From Alitabrizicola rongguiensis (GTDB taxonomy: Bacteria > Pseudomonadota > Alphaproteobacteria > Rhodobacterales > Rhodobacteraceae), in the NCBI RefSeq assembly GCF_021491355.1, contig NZ_JAKENF010000004.1, forward strand, positions 310,001-374,000: 64,000 nucleotides of DNA, in the 5' to 3' direction. A model generated the notes under the pieces. It saw only the letters and a program-made list of their open reading frames with translations, had not been told where the DNA came from and made no database searches. A program made the position numbers and the translations under genes. Every line of letters starts with the position of its first letter. The stretch's first letter is position 1. Shown piece by piece: positions 56,698-64,000 of this stretch.

Positions 56698-57909
56698 TTA
56701 CGCCACGGCCCGCGCGATTGCGCAATGCTGCCATAGCGAATGCAGTGCATGGGCGAGATGATCGATGTCTGCATCGCTATGATAGGGTGAAGGCGTGATG
56801 CGCAGCCGCTCGGTGCCCTTGGCGACCGTCGGATAGTTGATCGGCTGGACGTAGATCCCCCAGTCCCGCATCAGGATATCCGAGATCATGCGGCATTTCA
56901 CCGGATCGCCGATCATCACCGGGATGATATGGCTCTCATTGCGCATGTGCGGAATGCCAAGCTGATCCAGCCGGGCGCGGAGCCGCGCGACTTGGCGGCG
57001 CTGCCGGTCGCGCTCGATCTGCGAGGTCTTAAGGTGGCGGATCGAGGCGGTCGCCGCGGCCGCCACCGCCGGGGGAAGGGCAGTGGTGAAGATGAAGCCC
57101 GAGGCAAAGCTGCGGATGAAGTCGCAGAGGTTCGCCGAACCGGTGATGTATCCGCCGACGACGCCATAGGCCTTGCCAAGCGTCCCTTCTATCAGGTCGA
57201 TCTGATCGGCTAGGCCCTCGCGTTCCGTCACACCGCCGCCGCGCGGGCCGTACATGCCGACCGCGTGGACTTCGTCGATATAGGTCATCGCGCCATGCGC
57301 CTTCGACACCTCGACGATCTCTCGGATCGGGGCGATATCGCCGTCCATCGAATAAACGGATTCGAAGGCCACGATCTTGGGCCGGTCGCCAATAGCGGCA
57401 AGCTTGCGGTCGAGGTCGCGCCAGTCGTTATGCGCCCAGATCACTTTGTCAGCGCGGGAATGGCGCACGCCCTCGATCATCGAAGCGTGGTTGCCGGCGT
57501 CCGAGAGGATCACGACATTCGGAATGCGGCTGCCAAGCGTCGACAGCGCTGCCCAGTTCGACACATAGCCCGAGGTGAAGAGAAGCGCCGCTTCCTTGCC
57601 GTGAAGATCGGCCAACTCGGCCTCGAGCAGGAGGTGCTTGTGGTTGTTGCCCGAAATGTTCCGGGTTCCGCCTGCACCGGTGCCGTTGGCCTGCACGCAA
57701 TCGACCATCGCCTTGATGACCTCCGGATGCTGACCCATCCCGAGATAGTCGTTCGAGCACCAGACGGTGATTTCCGACACATCCCCGTCCTTGTGGTTGT
57801 CGGCCCGGGGGAAGGCACCACATTTGCGCTCCAACTCGGCGAAGGTGCGATAATTGCCCTCGGATTTGAGGGTGTCGAGCTGGCTGCGGAATAGCTGGTC
57901 AAAGTCCAT
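56698..57909 (-). CDS. hemA: 5-aminolevulinate synthase
   Basis: A 403-residue PLP enzyme condensing glycine and succinyl-CoA, the first step of tetrapyrrole synthesis in alphaproteobacteria. Segments are [56 protein letters not shown] and the PLP lysine in [15 protein letters not shown]. Length is normal. It overlaps the puhE 3' end by 11 bp and is therefore in the puh-acsF operon. Confidence 0.97.
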   Translation of the reverse strand: MDFDQLFRSQLDTLKSEGNYRTFAELERKCGAFPRADNHKDGDVSEITVWCSNDYLGMGQHPEVIKAMVDCVQANGTGAGGTRNISGNNHKHLLLEAELADLHGKEAALLFTSGYVSNWAALSTLGSRIPNVVILSDAGNHASMIEGVRHSRADKVIWAHNDWRDLDRKLAAIGDRPKIVAFESVYSMDGDIAPIREIVEVSKAHGAMTYIDEVHAVGMYGPRGGGVTEREGLADQIDLIEGTLGKAYGVVGGYITGSANLCDFIRSFASGFIFTTALPPAVAAAATASIRHLKTSQIERDRQRRQVARLRARLDQLGIPHMRNESHIIPVMIGDPVKCRMISDILMRDWGIYVQPINYPTVAKGTERLRITPSPYHSDADIDHLAHALHSLWQHCAIARAVA

Positions 57910-58708
57910 TGGCGTCCTCGATCGTGTCTTTTTCCGGTTTCGCGGCGGGCATCATCCAGCGCCACAGTTTCTCGTCCGGCAGCGGAAGCACCATGAACCA
58001 GTGCTCCAGCAGGGCCAGTAGGCAGAGGCAGGTCAGCAGGGCATAGCCCACCGACATGCCGGGGTGTTCGACGTTGATGGCGCGCTCCAGAAGCAGGGCC
58101 GACAGCACGGTCAGGGCCGAGACGGAGAGCGGAAAGAAAGCGGTGATCCGCCCCACGCGGAAGTGGCTGGGCAGATGCGACAGGGCGCGCGGCAGGAACT
58201 GCGTATTGATCCTGGGCACCCCGAGAAAAAGGTTCAGCTTGGCCGATACGCGCGCCACGAAAAGAAGCGCGAAGGTCCCAAAGGCGAAGGGGTTCGCGGC
58301 GTGAAGAGACACGAGGCCAAGGGTCACCAGCGTTATGATCAGCGCCAGTTCGTGCCAGGCGACCGTGCCCACTGCCCGGCGAAACCGGTCGTGGCCGGAA
58401 ACGAAGGGTGGACATGGTTCACGGTTCGGGCCGGTAATGATGCCGGAAAGGAAGGCAAGCTCGATCCAGCCCCAAAGCGCGAGCGCCGCCAGGAAAGCGG
58501 TGTAGATCCCCCCGGCCGACAGATCCGGCAACGACGCCTTGGCGGCCGCCACACCCACGGCCAGCAAGGGAAGGCCGATAATGACCGAGTTGAAGTGATC
58601 GAGCGGCGTGCCGTTGTCGGCCACCCGCACCCGCCACAGGATGACCCCGGTGGAGAACCACCAGAGAAACAGGGTCAGTCCTGCGGCAAGCCACGGGCTT
58701 TCGCTCAT
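57899..58708 (-). CDS. puhE: photosynthetic complex assembly protein PuhE (DUF3623)
   Basis: A 269-residue membrane protein with about seven hydrophobic segments: [19 protein letters not shown] at the start, then [21 protein letters not shown] and [20 protein letters not shown]. The end is [20 protein letters not shown]. This is the PuhE/DUF3623 pattern, found only in phototrophs with puh operons and needed for normal complex levels. It lies between acsF and hemA. Confidence 0.9.
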   Translation of the reverse strand: MSESPWLAAGLTLFLWWFSTGVILWRVRVADNGTPLDHFNSVIIGLPLLAVGVAAAKASLPDLSAGGIYTAFLAALALWGWIELAFLSGIITGPNREPCPPFVSGHDRFRRAVGTVAWHELALIITLVTLGLVSLHAANPFAFGTFALLFVARVSAKLNLFLGVPRINTQFLPRALSHLPSHFRVGRITAFFPLSVSALTVLSALLLERAINVEHPGMSVGYALLTCLCLLALLEHWFMVLPLPDEKLWRWMMPAAKPEKDTIEDANGL

Positions 58709-58760
58709 AAGCGGCCCCCTATCGGAGGCCGCCCGAGGGCGCGCTTATGCGGTATGGCGA

Positions 58761-59858
58761 TCAATAGACCGGCTCCAGCCGCACGCTTTTCGGCGGTTCA
58801 TGCTTCAGCACCGGGATGGTGTAGAGCGACACGAACGCCGCAAGTGCCTTGGTTGCGCTCAACTTGTGGCTGATCCAGCCGCCGATCCCGCCACGATGCT
58901 GTGCCGCGTCCATCGCGACGAAGGCGTCGCGCATCCGGCGGAGGCCGGGCAGCCAACGGGGGTGGTCGATGTCCAGCTCGATCGGGAAGACCTGGCGCGA
59001 GATCGTCGAGGTTTTGCGGAACACCTCCTGGTCGTACCACTCGATGTCCACGCCAAGCGCCTTGTGGAACTCGGGCCGGGCGTGGTCGCGGACGAACATC
59101 GTCGAATAGACGGCGGTCAGGAAGAAGCGGATCCACAGCTTGTTGACGAAGGAATTCGTCAGCTTCGGATCGGTCCGCATCAGCAGGGCAAAGGCCTCGC
59201 CGTGGCTGAACTCGTCGTTGCACCACTCCTTGAACCACTTGAAGATCGGGTGGAAGCGATGCTCGGGATGCGCCTCGAGATGGCGGAAGATCGTGATGTA
59301 GCGCGCGTAGCCGATCTTCTCGGACAGATAGGTGGCGTAGTAGATGAACTTCGGGCGGAAGTAGGTGTACTTCTTCGCCTTGGTCAGGAAACCGAGATTC
59401 ACCGCCACGCCCGCCTCGCGCAGGGCGTCGTTGATGAAACCGGCGTGACGTGCCTCGTCCCGGCTCATGTAGCTGAAAAGCTCGCAGATGTCCGGGTTCG
59501 TACCGCGCCGCTTCATTTCCTTGTAGAGAACACAGCCCGAGAACTCTGCGGTGCAGGAGGAGACTAGGAAATCGATGAACTCGCGCCGCAGCGCCGGGTC
59601 CATGCCGGCCCAGTCGATCTGGTCCCATTCAGCGTTCTTCTTGAAGTGGCCCTTGTTGGGGTCCGACTTCATCTGCGCGAGCAGCTTGTCCCATTCTGGC
59701 CGTACCGAAGAGACGTCGATCTTGTCCATCTCATCGAAATCGGTCGTGTAGAAGCGCGGGTTGAGCAGCGTCGTCTCGGTCGCCATCGCCGTGGTGTCGG
59801 TGGCCGGCGTCGAGGTGTCGATGTCGTCCAGGTGCATGTCCTTGGCAGGGGCGTTCAT
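58761..59858 (-). CDS. acsF: Mg-protoporphyrin IX monomethyl ester (oxidative) cyclase AcsF
   Basis: A 365-residue diiron protein of the oxygen-dependent cyclase that forms the isocyclic E ring. The metal-binding motifs are CTAEFSGCVLYKEMKRR, SRDEARHAGFINDALRE and CNDEFSHGEAFALLMR, three of the expected E/ExxH sets. It begins with a short variable Thr/Ala/Asp-rich segment. Its presence means E-ring formation can use oxygen; no bchE is in this window. The start overlaps the stop of orf98 by 4 bp. Confidence 0.96.
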   Translation of the reverse strand: MNAPAKDMHLDDIDTSTPATDTTAMATETTLLNPRFYTTDFDEMDKIDVSSVRPEWDKLLAQMKSDPNKGHFKKNAEWDQIDWAGMDPALRREFIDFLVSSCTAEFSGCVLYKEMKRRGTNPDICELFSYMSRDEARHAGFINDALREAGVAVNLGFLTKAKKYTYFRPKFIYYATYLSEKIGYARYITIFRHLEAHPEHRFHPIFKWFKEWCNDEFSHGEAFALLMRTDPKLTNSFVNKLWIRFFLTAVYSTMFVRDHARPEFHKALGVDIEWYDQEVFRKTSTISRQVFPIELDIDHPRWLPGLRRMRDAFVAMDAAQHRGGIGGWISHKLSATKALAAFVSLYTIPVLKHEPPKSVRLEPVY

Positions 59859-60151
59859 AGCGTCACCTCTTCCGAGAAGGAGAACTCACACAGCTCCATG
59901 AATCCAAAATCGCCGGTGGCGCGGGTCCAAAGGCGCTCGACGAGGCTGGCGCGGGTGATGGTGGCCTTGCGGTCCTCGACAATCACCTCGCCATAGGCGG
60001 CAAGGATCGGGGCGCCGTGGACCAGCACTTCGTCGCCCGGATGGACGACGGCGCCATTGTTGAAGCGGACATGCGCATGAAGGCTTTCGAAGCGGTGACT
60101 CACCTCGACCGTGCAGGGCACGTCCTCGGCGTATTTGGTAAAGATTCCCAT
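59855..60151 (-). CDS. conserved hypothetical PGC protein between puhC and acsF (orf98)
   Basis: A 98-residue protein with no recognised domain: GIFTKYAEDVPCTVEVSHRF, then ESLHAHVRFNNGAVVHPGDEV, VHGAPILAAYGEVIVEDRKA and FGFMELCEFSFSEEVTL. It looks like a small all-beta protein with no signal peptide or membrane helix. It overlaps acsF by 4 bp (ATGA), and similar small genes occur at this place upstream of acsF in Rhodobacter-type clusters. A role with the cyclase is an inference from coupling only. Confidence 0.85.
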   Translation of the reverse strand: MGIFTKYAEDVPCTVEVSHRFESLHAHVRFNNGAVVHPGDEVLVHGAPILAAYGEVIVEDRKATITRASLVERLWTRATGDFGFMELCEFSFSEEVTL

Positions 60152-60186
60152 GATTTGGTTCCCATTTTGGTCTTTTTTGCTTCGTT

Positions 60187-60645
60187 TCAGTTCAGCGACA
60201 TGAGCCGTTCGAACGCGGCCCTATTGTCCGAGCCGAAGGCGCCGAGTTCGGCGCTCCAGCCCGTCTTGTCGTCAATGACCGCAAGACGGCCATTGGCGTA
60301 TTCAACGATGCGGACCGGCAGGGCGGGATCGACCCCCGCGGTCTGCCGGGCTCTCTCGAGTCCGTTCTGGACGACGGTGATGAAGCCGCCATGCGGCAGG
60401 TCCATGAGCGTCGTTCCGTCCGGTGCAAGCACCTTGACCGATTGCGCGCCGCCGCCCTGCAGGATCACACTGCGCTCTGCCGTGATCGTGGCCGATTTCG
60501 GCACGCCCACATGCTCGCGCCCGGTCACGACCGAGAAGGTCACGATTGCCAGGCTGACAAGCACGAGTGCCAGCATGGCCCGAAGCAGGGGCTTCGGGAT
60601 CATGTCCTTGTCGCTGGAGGGGCGGGTCCGCACCTGGGTCGACAT
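60187..60645 (-). CDS. puhC: photosynthetic complex assembly protein PuhC
   Basis: About 152 residues with one N-terminal membrane helix (PLLRAMLALVLVSLAIVTFS) and a periplasmic domain: ITAERSVILQGGGAQSVKVL, DLPHGGFITVVQNGLERAR and PVRIVEYANGRLAVIDDKTGW (parts). PuhC supports assembly of the RC-LH1-PufX complex. The ATG at 60645 has GGAGA 9-13 bp upstream; an ATG at 60690 belongs to the overlapping puhB end. Gene order puhA-puhB-puhC is canonical. Confidence 0.91.
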   Translation of the reverse strand: MSTQVRTRPSSDKDMIPKPLLRAMLALVLVSLAIVTFSVVTGREHVGVPKSATITAERSVILQGGGAQSVKVLAPDGTTLMDLPHGGFITVVQNGLERARQTAGVDPALPVRIVEYANGRLAVIDDKTGWSAELGAFGSDNRAAFERLMSLN

Positions 60646-60655
60646 TGGTTCTCTC

Positions 60656-61288
60656 CTATTCCGCCGCCACTGCCATGCCGGGTTGGCCATGGCGGATCAC
60701 GGGCAGGTTCAGTCGGGTTTCGGCAGCCTGGGCGAGCAGGCTCGCCACGCGCTCGGCGTCAGGGATGCAGCGCAGCGACGGCTGGGTCCGGGCGAAGTGC
60801 CAAGGGCGGACATGCGGCCAGCAGACCAGGTACGAAATCCGCGTATCGCCAAGCGTCTCAAGCGCGATCGTGCCAGTGCCATTGCGCTTGAGGTCAAGAT
60901 GCGCGGCGCCGATCTGGGTGAAGGGCAGGTTGAGCGTGACGGTCAGCGCGGCCCCGATCCGCATCGCCACCCGCGACGTGGTGATGGTGTAAACCGTGGT
61001 CCGGGCAGCGACCCAGGCCATCCCGTAGAGGATTGCCGAGGCAATCAGCCCGAGCAAGAGGTAAGGCAGGATGACTGCGACGACCGACCCGGGCGAGCCA
61101 TCCGAGATGACAGCAGCCCGCCAGGCCGCGAGCAGGACGAAATAGCCGGCGACCCAGGTGATTTTGTAGGCATCGCGAGCCAGCGCAAAGCTGTCCGGGC
61201 GCCCCTGCCAGAGCACGTCCTCGCCATGCGGCGGCCGTTCCGGAAGGCCCGGAACCGGCTCGACCGCAAAGTCGTCGTGGCTGGTCAT
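60656..61288 (-). CDS. puhB: photosynthetic complex assembly protein PuhB
   Basis: About 210 residues. The N-terminal [20 protein letters not shown] is the PH-like (bPH2) entry, followed by membrane helices ([39 protein letters not shown] in parts), [21 protein letters not shown] and [20 protein letters not shown]. PuhB helps reaction-centre assembly. The ATG at 61288 overlaps the puhA stop (ATGA); an ATG 9 bp upstream is also possible. Confidence 0.92.
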   Translation of the reverse strand: MTSHDDFAVEPVPGLPERPPHGEDVLWQGRPDSFALARDAYKITWVAGYFVLLAAWRAAVISDGSPGSVVAVILPYLLLGLIASAILYGMAWVAARTTVYTITTSRVAMRIGAALTVTLNLPFTQIGAAHLDLKRNGTGTIALETLGDTRISYLVCWPHVRPWHFARTQPSLRCIPDAERVASLLAQAAETRLNLPVIRHGQPGMAVAAE

Positions 61289-62058
61289 GGCTTCCACCCA
61301 AGCGGTCCGCCCTGGCGCTTGTCGGCGGCATAAAGCGTGCCCCCGGCGTAGTAGCCGCTGATCTTGTCTTCCTCGAGCAGGGTCACCTCGGTCAGCGACT
61401 TGGTCCCCGGGATGCCGTCGAAGAGGTCCGATGACAGGGCGTTGATCCGCACCCGGTCCTTCCAGATCTGCACCATCGGCATCGGCGCCAGACGGCGCTG
61501 GCCGGAATTGAGATCGATCTCGAGATAGCGGACCAGTTGTTCCGGCACGTCGACCCAGAGATCCGACACACGGCCGACCACTTCGTTGTCGCCCGCCTGA
61601 ACCGGCAGACCACGCGGATCGCGCCCGGCGGAAACGACAAAGCTTCCGGCCTGCGACATCGGCTTCAGCTTGTTATGGCCGTGGCCGTCCAACTCCGGCA
61701 CGTCGCGGCGCGGCGCCCATGAGGCCGGACCGACACCATCGGCCATCGGGTTCCCAAGCGGCACATGGGGGTAACCTTCGGATGCCGCCGTACGCGCGAG
61801 CGCAACCTCGCGCGCCTCGCGCGCACCGTTCGGCACCGTCACGCTGCCCCGGCCATGCGGCAGAAGGAAGGTTTTCGGCTTTGGCACAGGGAAGGGACCC
61901 TGGTTCGGGGCGGGCGAACCGTCCTCGAGTTCCAGAGGATAGCCTTCGCGCATGTTCTCGGTCTGAAGGTAGTAAACCAGAAGGGCGAAGAAGCCCCAGA
62001 ACGACCAGATCGCGAGCGAGGCGAGGTCGAAGTCACCAAAGAAGGTCGTACCCAGCAT
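61285..62058 (-). CDS. puhA: photosynthetic reaction centre H subunit
   Basis: A 257-residue protein with one N-terminal membrane helix ([20 protein letters not shown]) followed by [18 protein letters not shown], then a cytoplasmic PRC-barrel domain ([67 protein letters not shown]). It caps RC-L and RC-M and controls proton uptake to QB. It is preceded by lhaA (17-bp gap) and overlaps puhB. Confidence 0.97.
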   Translation of the reverse strand: MLGTTFFGDFDLASLAIWSFWGFFALLVYYLQTENMREGYPLELEDGSPAPNQGPFPVPKPKTFLLPHGRGSVTVPNGAREAREVALARTAASEGYPHVPLGNPMADGVGPASWAPRRDVPELDGHGHNKLKPMSQAGSFVVSAGRDPRGLPVQAGDNEVVGRVSDLWVDVPEQLVRYLEIDLNSGQRRLAPMPMVQIWKDRVRINALSSDLFDGIPGTKSLTEVTLLEEDKISGYYAGGTLYAADKRQGGPLGWKP

Positions 62059-62075
62059 TTAAGCGTCCTCCCGGG

Positions 62076-63518
62076 TCAGTTGGGAAAGTCGACCAGACCC
62101 ATGCGGGCCTGATCGGACTCGTTGCGTGGAGTGAAGACAGTGACCCGCACCAGCGGCGCCAGCGCGAGCAAGGTTACGAAAAGCATCACGATCTCGATCT
62201 GGTAGACGACCGAGTAGCCAAAGGCGGGTGTCGCAAAGACGGGGCCGAAACCACCCTTCACGGCATAGGCGCCGACCGTGTCGCGCAATCCGCCGCCAAG
62301 GGCGATGGACAGGCCGGCGGCGGTGGCCTGCGCCGCGCCAAGTGCGCCAAGGACAAGGCCGCGACCGGCCCGTCCCTGTTCCGGCAAAGACATTGCGGCG
62401 GTAAGGGTCGAGACGGCGAACAGGCCGGCGCCGAGCCCGATGCCGACAGCGCCGACATAGAACATGACGGTGGAATGAAGCGGCGCGGCAAAGATCACCA
62501 TCAGGAATGCGACGACGCCGACCAGCAGCCCGCGCGCCGACATGCGGAACATGTCATGGCCGTTGGTCATCCAGCGCCCCGCCAGGACGAAGCCGACCAG
62601 CGCCCCTGCGGCGTTGCAGGCGGTCAGCCAGGTGGTCGAGCCGACGGACAGGCCAAGAATTTCGGCGCCGTAGGGTTCCAGCAGCACGTCCTGCATCTGG
62701 AAAGCCATGGTCCCCAGCATCACGACCAGCAACAGGCGCCCCGCCATGCCGCCCGCCATCAGGTCGCGCCAGCCTTCGTGGAAGATCGGCCGCACTTCCG
62801 CCATTTCGTCGGCGCTCATCGGCTTGACCTTTTCCTGCTTCCAAAGCGCGATCAGGTTGAGAAGCATGGTGGCCACGCCGCAGCCCTGGACCACACGCAC
62901 CAGCCGCAACTCGCTGAAATCGCGCAGCAGGAGCCCAAGGACCACCGCCGACACCGCCATCCCGAGCAGGAACATCACGTACAGAAGCGCAACCACACGG
63001 GGGCGAGTTTCCTCGGTCGCACGGTCAGACGCCAGGGCGAGGCCTGCGGTCTGTGTCATGTGCATCCCGATGCCGGTCATCAGGAAGGCAAGCGCAGCCA
63101 GCACTTCGCCCGCCCATTCGGGGCCATGCACCTGGTCGCCCGACAGCACGATCAGCGCGAAGGGCATGATCGCAAGACCGCCCATCTGCCAAAGCGATCC
63201 GAACCAGAGATAAGGAATGCGCTTCCAGCCGATCCAGCTTTTGTGGTTGTCGCTCTTGTGGCCAAGGAAGGCGCGAAACGGAGCCGATACCACAGGCAGC
63301 GCGATCATCAGGGCTACGACCGAGGCCGGAACCGACAGTTCGACGATCATCACGCGGTTCAATGTGCCCAACAACAGAACCGTCGCCATCCCGACCGAGA
63401 CCTGAAACAGGCCAAGGCGAAGAAGCGCCGGCAGGGTCAGGCTGTCCGATGCAGCATCGGCAAAGGGCATCCACCGCGTGCCGAGTTGCTGGATGTGCTT
63501 CGACTTCAGGAAGATCAC
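62076..63518 (-). CDS. lhaA: LH1 assembly protein LhaA (PucC/BCH2 family transporter-like)
   Basis: About 480 residues with roughly twelve membrane helices, the major-facilitator-like PucC/LhaA family needed for LH1 or LH2 assembly. Segments are LRLGLFQVSVGMATVLLLGT, LNRVMIVELSVPASVVALMI, RAFLGHKSDNHKSWIGWKRI and PYLWFGSLWQMGGLAIMPF. The GTG at 63518 overlaps the bchM stop (GTGA) and gives the start MIFLKSKHIQQLGTRWMPFA. Its place between bchM and puhA identifies it as LhaA rather than PucC. Confidence 0.93.
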   Translation of the reverse strand: MIFLKSKHIQQLGTRWMPFADAASDSLTLPALLRLGLFQVSVGMATVLLLGTLNRVMIVELSVPASVVALMIALPVVSAPFRAFLGHKSDNHKSWIGWKRIPYLWFGSLWQMGGLAIMPFALIVLSGDQVHGPEWAGEVLAALAFLMTGIGMHMTQTAGLALASDRATEETRPRVVALLYVMFLLGMAVSAVVLGLLLRDFSELRLVRVVQGCGVATMLLNLIALWKQEKVKPMSADEMAEVRPIFHEGWRDLMAGGMAGRLLLVVMLGTMAFQMQDVLLEPYGAEILGLSVGSTTWLTACNAAGALVGFVLAGRWMTNGHDMFRMSARGLLVGVVAFLMVIFAAPLHSTVMFYVGAVGIGLGAGLFAVSTLTAAMSLPEQGRAGRGLVLGALGAAQATAAGLSIALGGGLRDTVGAYAVKGGFGPVFATPAFGYSVVYQIEIVMLFVTLLALAPLVRVTVFTPRNESDQARMGLVDFPN

Positions 63519-64000
63519 GGCCGGTACTCCAGGCATTCCGAGATGTAAAAACCCCGCGACACACGGTCGATCTTGGCGACCTTGCCGCTGGCAGCGCGGT
63601 GCAGGGTGGAGAAGGCATGCGGCACCATGACCGGGCTACGGTCGCGGCGCGGGAAAGCCTTGCCGAGCGTCCAGAAGGTCATGAGGAAAGGCGTGCGCGG
63701 CGCTACGGTGAAAACCACGCTCCGATCGGTGCGTTCGCCGAGGCGCGTCAGGGCAGCCGTGATATCCGTGGTCCCATAATAGATCAGGCTGTCCATCGCG
63801 ATCACGTAGTCGACGCGCCCATGATCGGCGGTCATGTCGCCGCTCGCAAAGGTGACCTGCGCCCTGTGACGCTCGGGCAAGCGGGCGCGGGCGATCTCGA
63901 CCAGTGCGGGCGAGATGTCGACGGCGACCACATCCGCACCGCGGGCGGCGAGTTCGGCCGTCATCTGGCCCGCGCCGCAGCCCGCGTCCAGAACCCGGGC
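63515..64000 (-). CDS. bchM: Mg-protoporphyrin IX methyltransferase BchM (partial, N-terminus outside window)
   Basis: The last 161 residues plus stop of BchM, which methylates the C13 propionate of Mg-protoporphyrin IX using SAM. The SAM motif I is at the window edge (ARVLDAGCGAGQMTAELA), followed by VVAVDISPALVEIARARLP, VTFASGDMTADHGRVDYVIA and AMDSLIYYGTTDITAAL. The C-terminus is RVSRGFYISECLEYRP, close to the family end. About 60-70 N-terminal residues are missing. It is the most upstream visible gene of the puh operon. Confidence 0.95.
   Translation of the reverse strand, partial: ARVLDAGCGAGQMTAELAARGADVVAVDISPALVEIARARLPERHRAQVTFASGDMTADHGRVDYVIAMDSLIYYGTTDITAALTRLGERTDRSVVFTVAPRTPFLMTFWTLGKAFPRRDRSPVMVPHAFSTLHRAASGKVAKIDRVSRGFYISECLEYRP

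Overview
The window is chromosomal DNA of a high-GC alphaproteobacterium. The best fit is a bacteriochlorophyll-a-containing member of the Rhodobacter/Rhodobaca group of Rhodobacterales. Three things support this: the order ubiB-ubiE-mutM-enoyl-CoA hydratase-rpsT-dnaA-dnaN-recF-gyrB, a large photosynthesis gene cluster (PGC) of Rhodobacter type with spheroidene-pathway genes (crtA, crtC, crtD, crtF), and a pufQBALMX operon ending in pufX, a gene known only from Rhodobacter relatives.

Left part (1-15.7 kb). A divergent amino-sugar / cell-wall recycling locus (murQ, cut by the window edge, against nagK-gntR-SIS deaminase-nagA) has two matching 19-bp candidate GntR sites in the divergent gap. 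Next come an mhqD/mhqO-like hydrolase-dioxygenase pair, a DUF3300-DUF2950 pair with a clear terminator, and a flagellar remnant (fliP, fliN, fliH and a scrap of fliF). The remnant abuts an unidentified gene tail on the opposite strand, which looks like a rearrangement scar. Housekeeping genes follow: a phosphotransferase, ubiB, ubiE, mutM, an enoyl-CoA hydratase and rpsT.

Middle (15.7-32 kb). dnaA, dnaN, recF, a VOC protein, a LysE exporter and gyrB are followed on the minus strand by a type I secretion pair (HlyD adaptor and ABC transporter) and a 1088-residue RTX protein. The RTX gene has five internal repeats with an exact 471-bp (157-codon) period. The region from 30.4 to 32.1 kb is gene-poor, holding a DUF2478 gene, two perfect dyads and two doubtful open frames.

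Photosynthesis gene cluster (32-64 kb, continuing past the edge). A PpaA/AerR-type sensor gene faces the operon crtA-bchI-bchD-bchO-bciA. Then come crtI-crtB-tspO, crtD-crtC (minus), crtE-crtF, bchC-X-Y-Z-pufQBALMX-dxs, and a minus-strand operon bchM(partial)-lhaA-puhA-puhB-puhC-orf98-acsF-puhE-hemA, followed by a cytochrome c2 gene. Perfect TGT-N12-ACA sites for the repressor PpsR/CrtJ occur in pairs at crtA/crtI, crtD/crtE and bchC. The genes supply isoprenoid precursor (dxs), 5-aminolevulinate (hemA), bacteriochlorophyll (bch, acsF, bciA), carotenoid (crt), LH1-reaction-centre polypeptides (puf, puhA), assembly factors (lhaA, puhB, puhC, puhE) and the soluble electron donor (cytochrome c2). 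No pucBA (LH2), bchFNBHL or ppsR is inside this window.

All identifications come from reading protein motifs and gene order; no database search was run.
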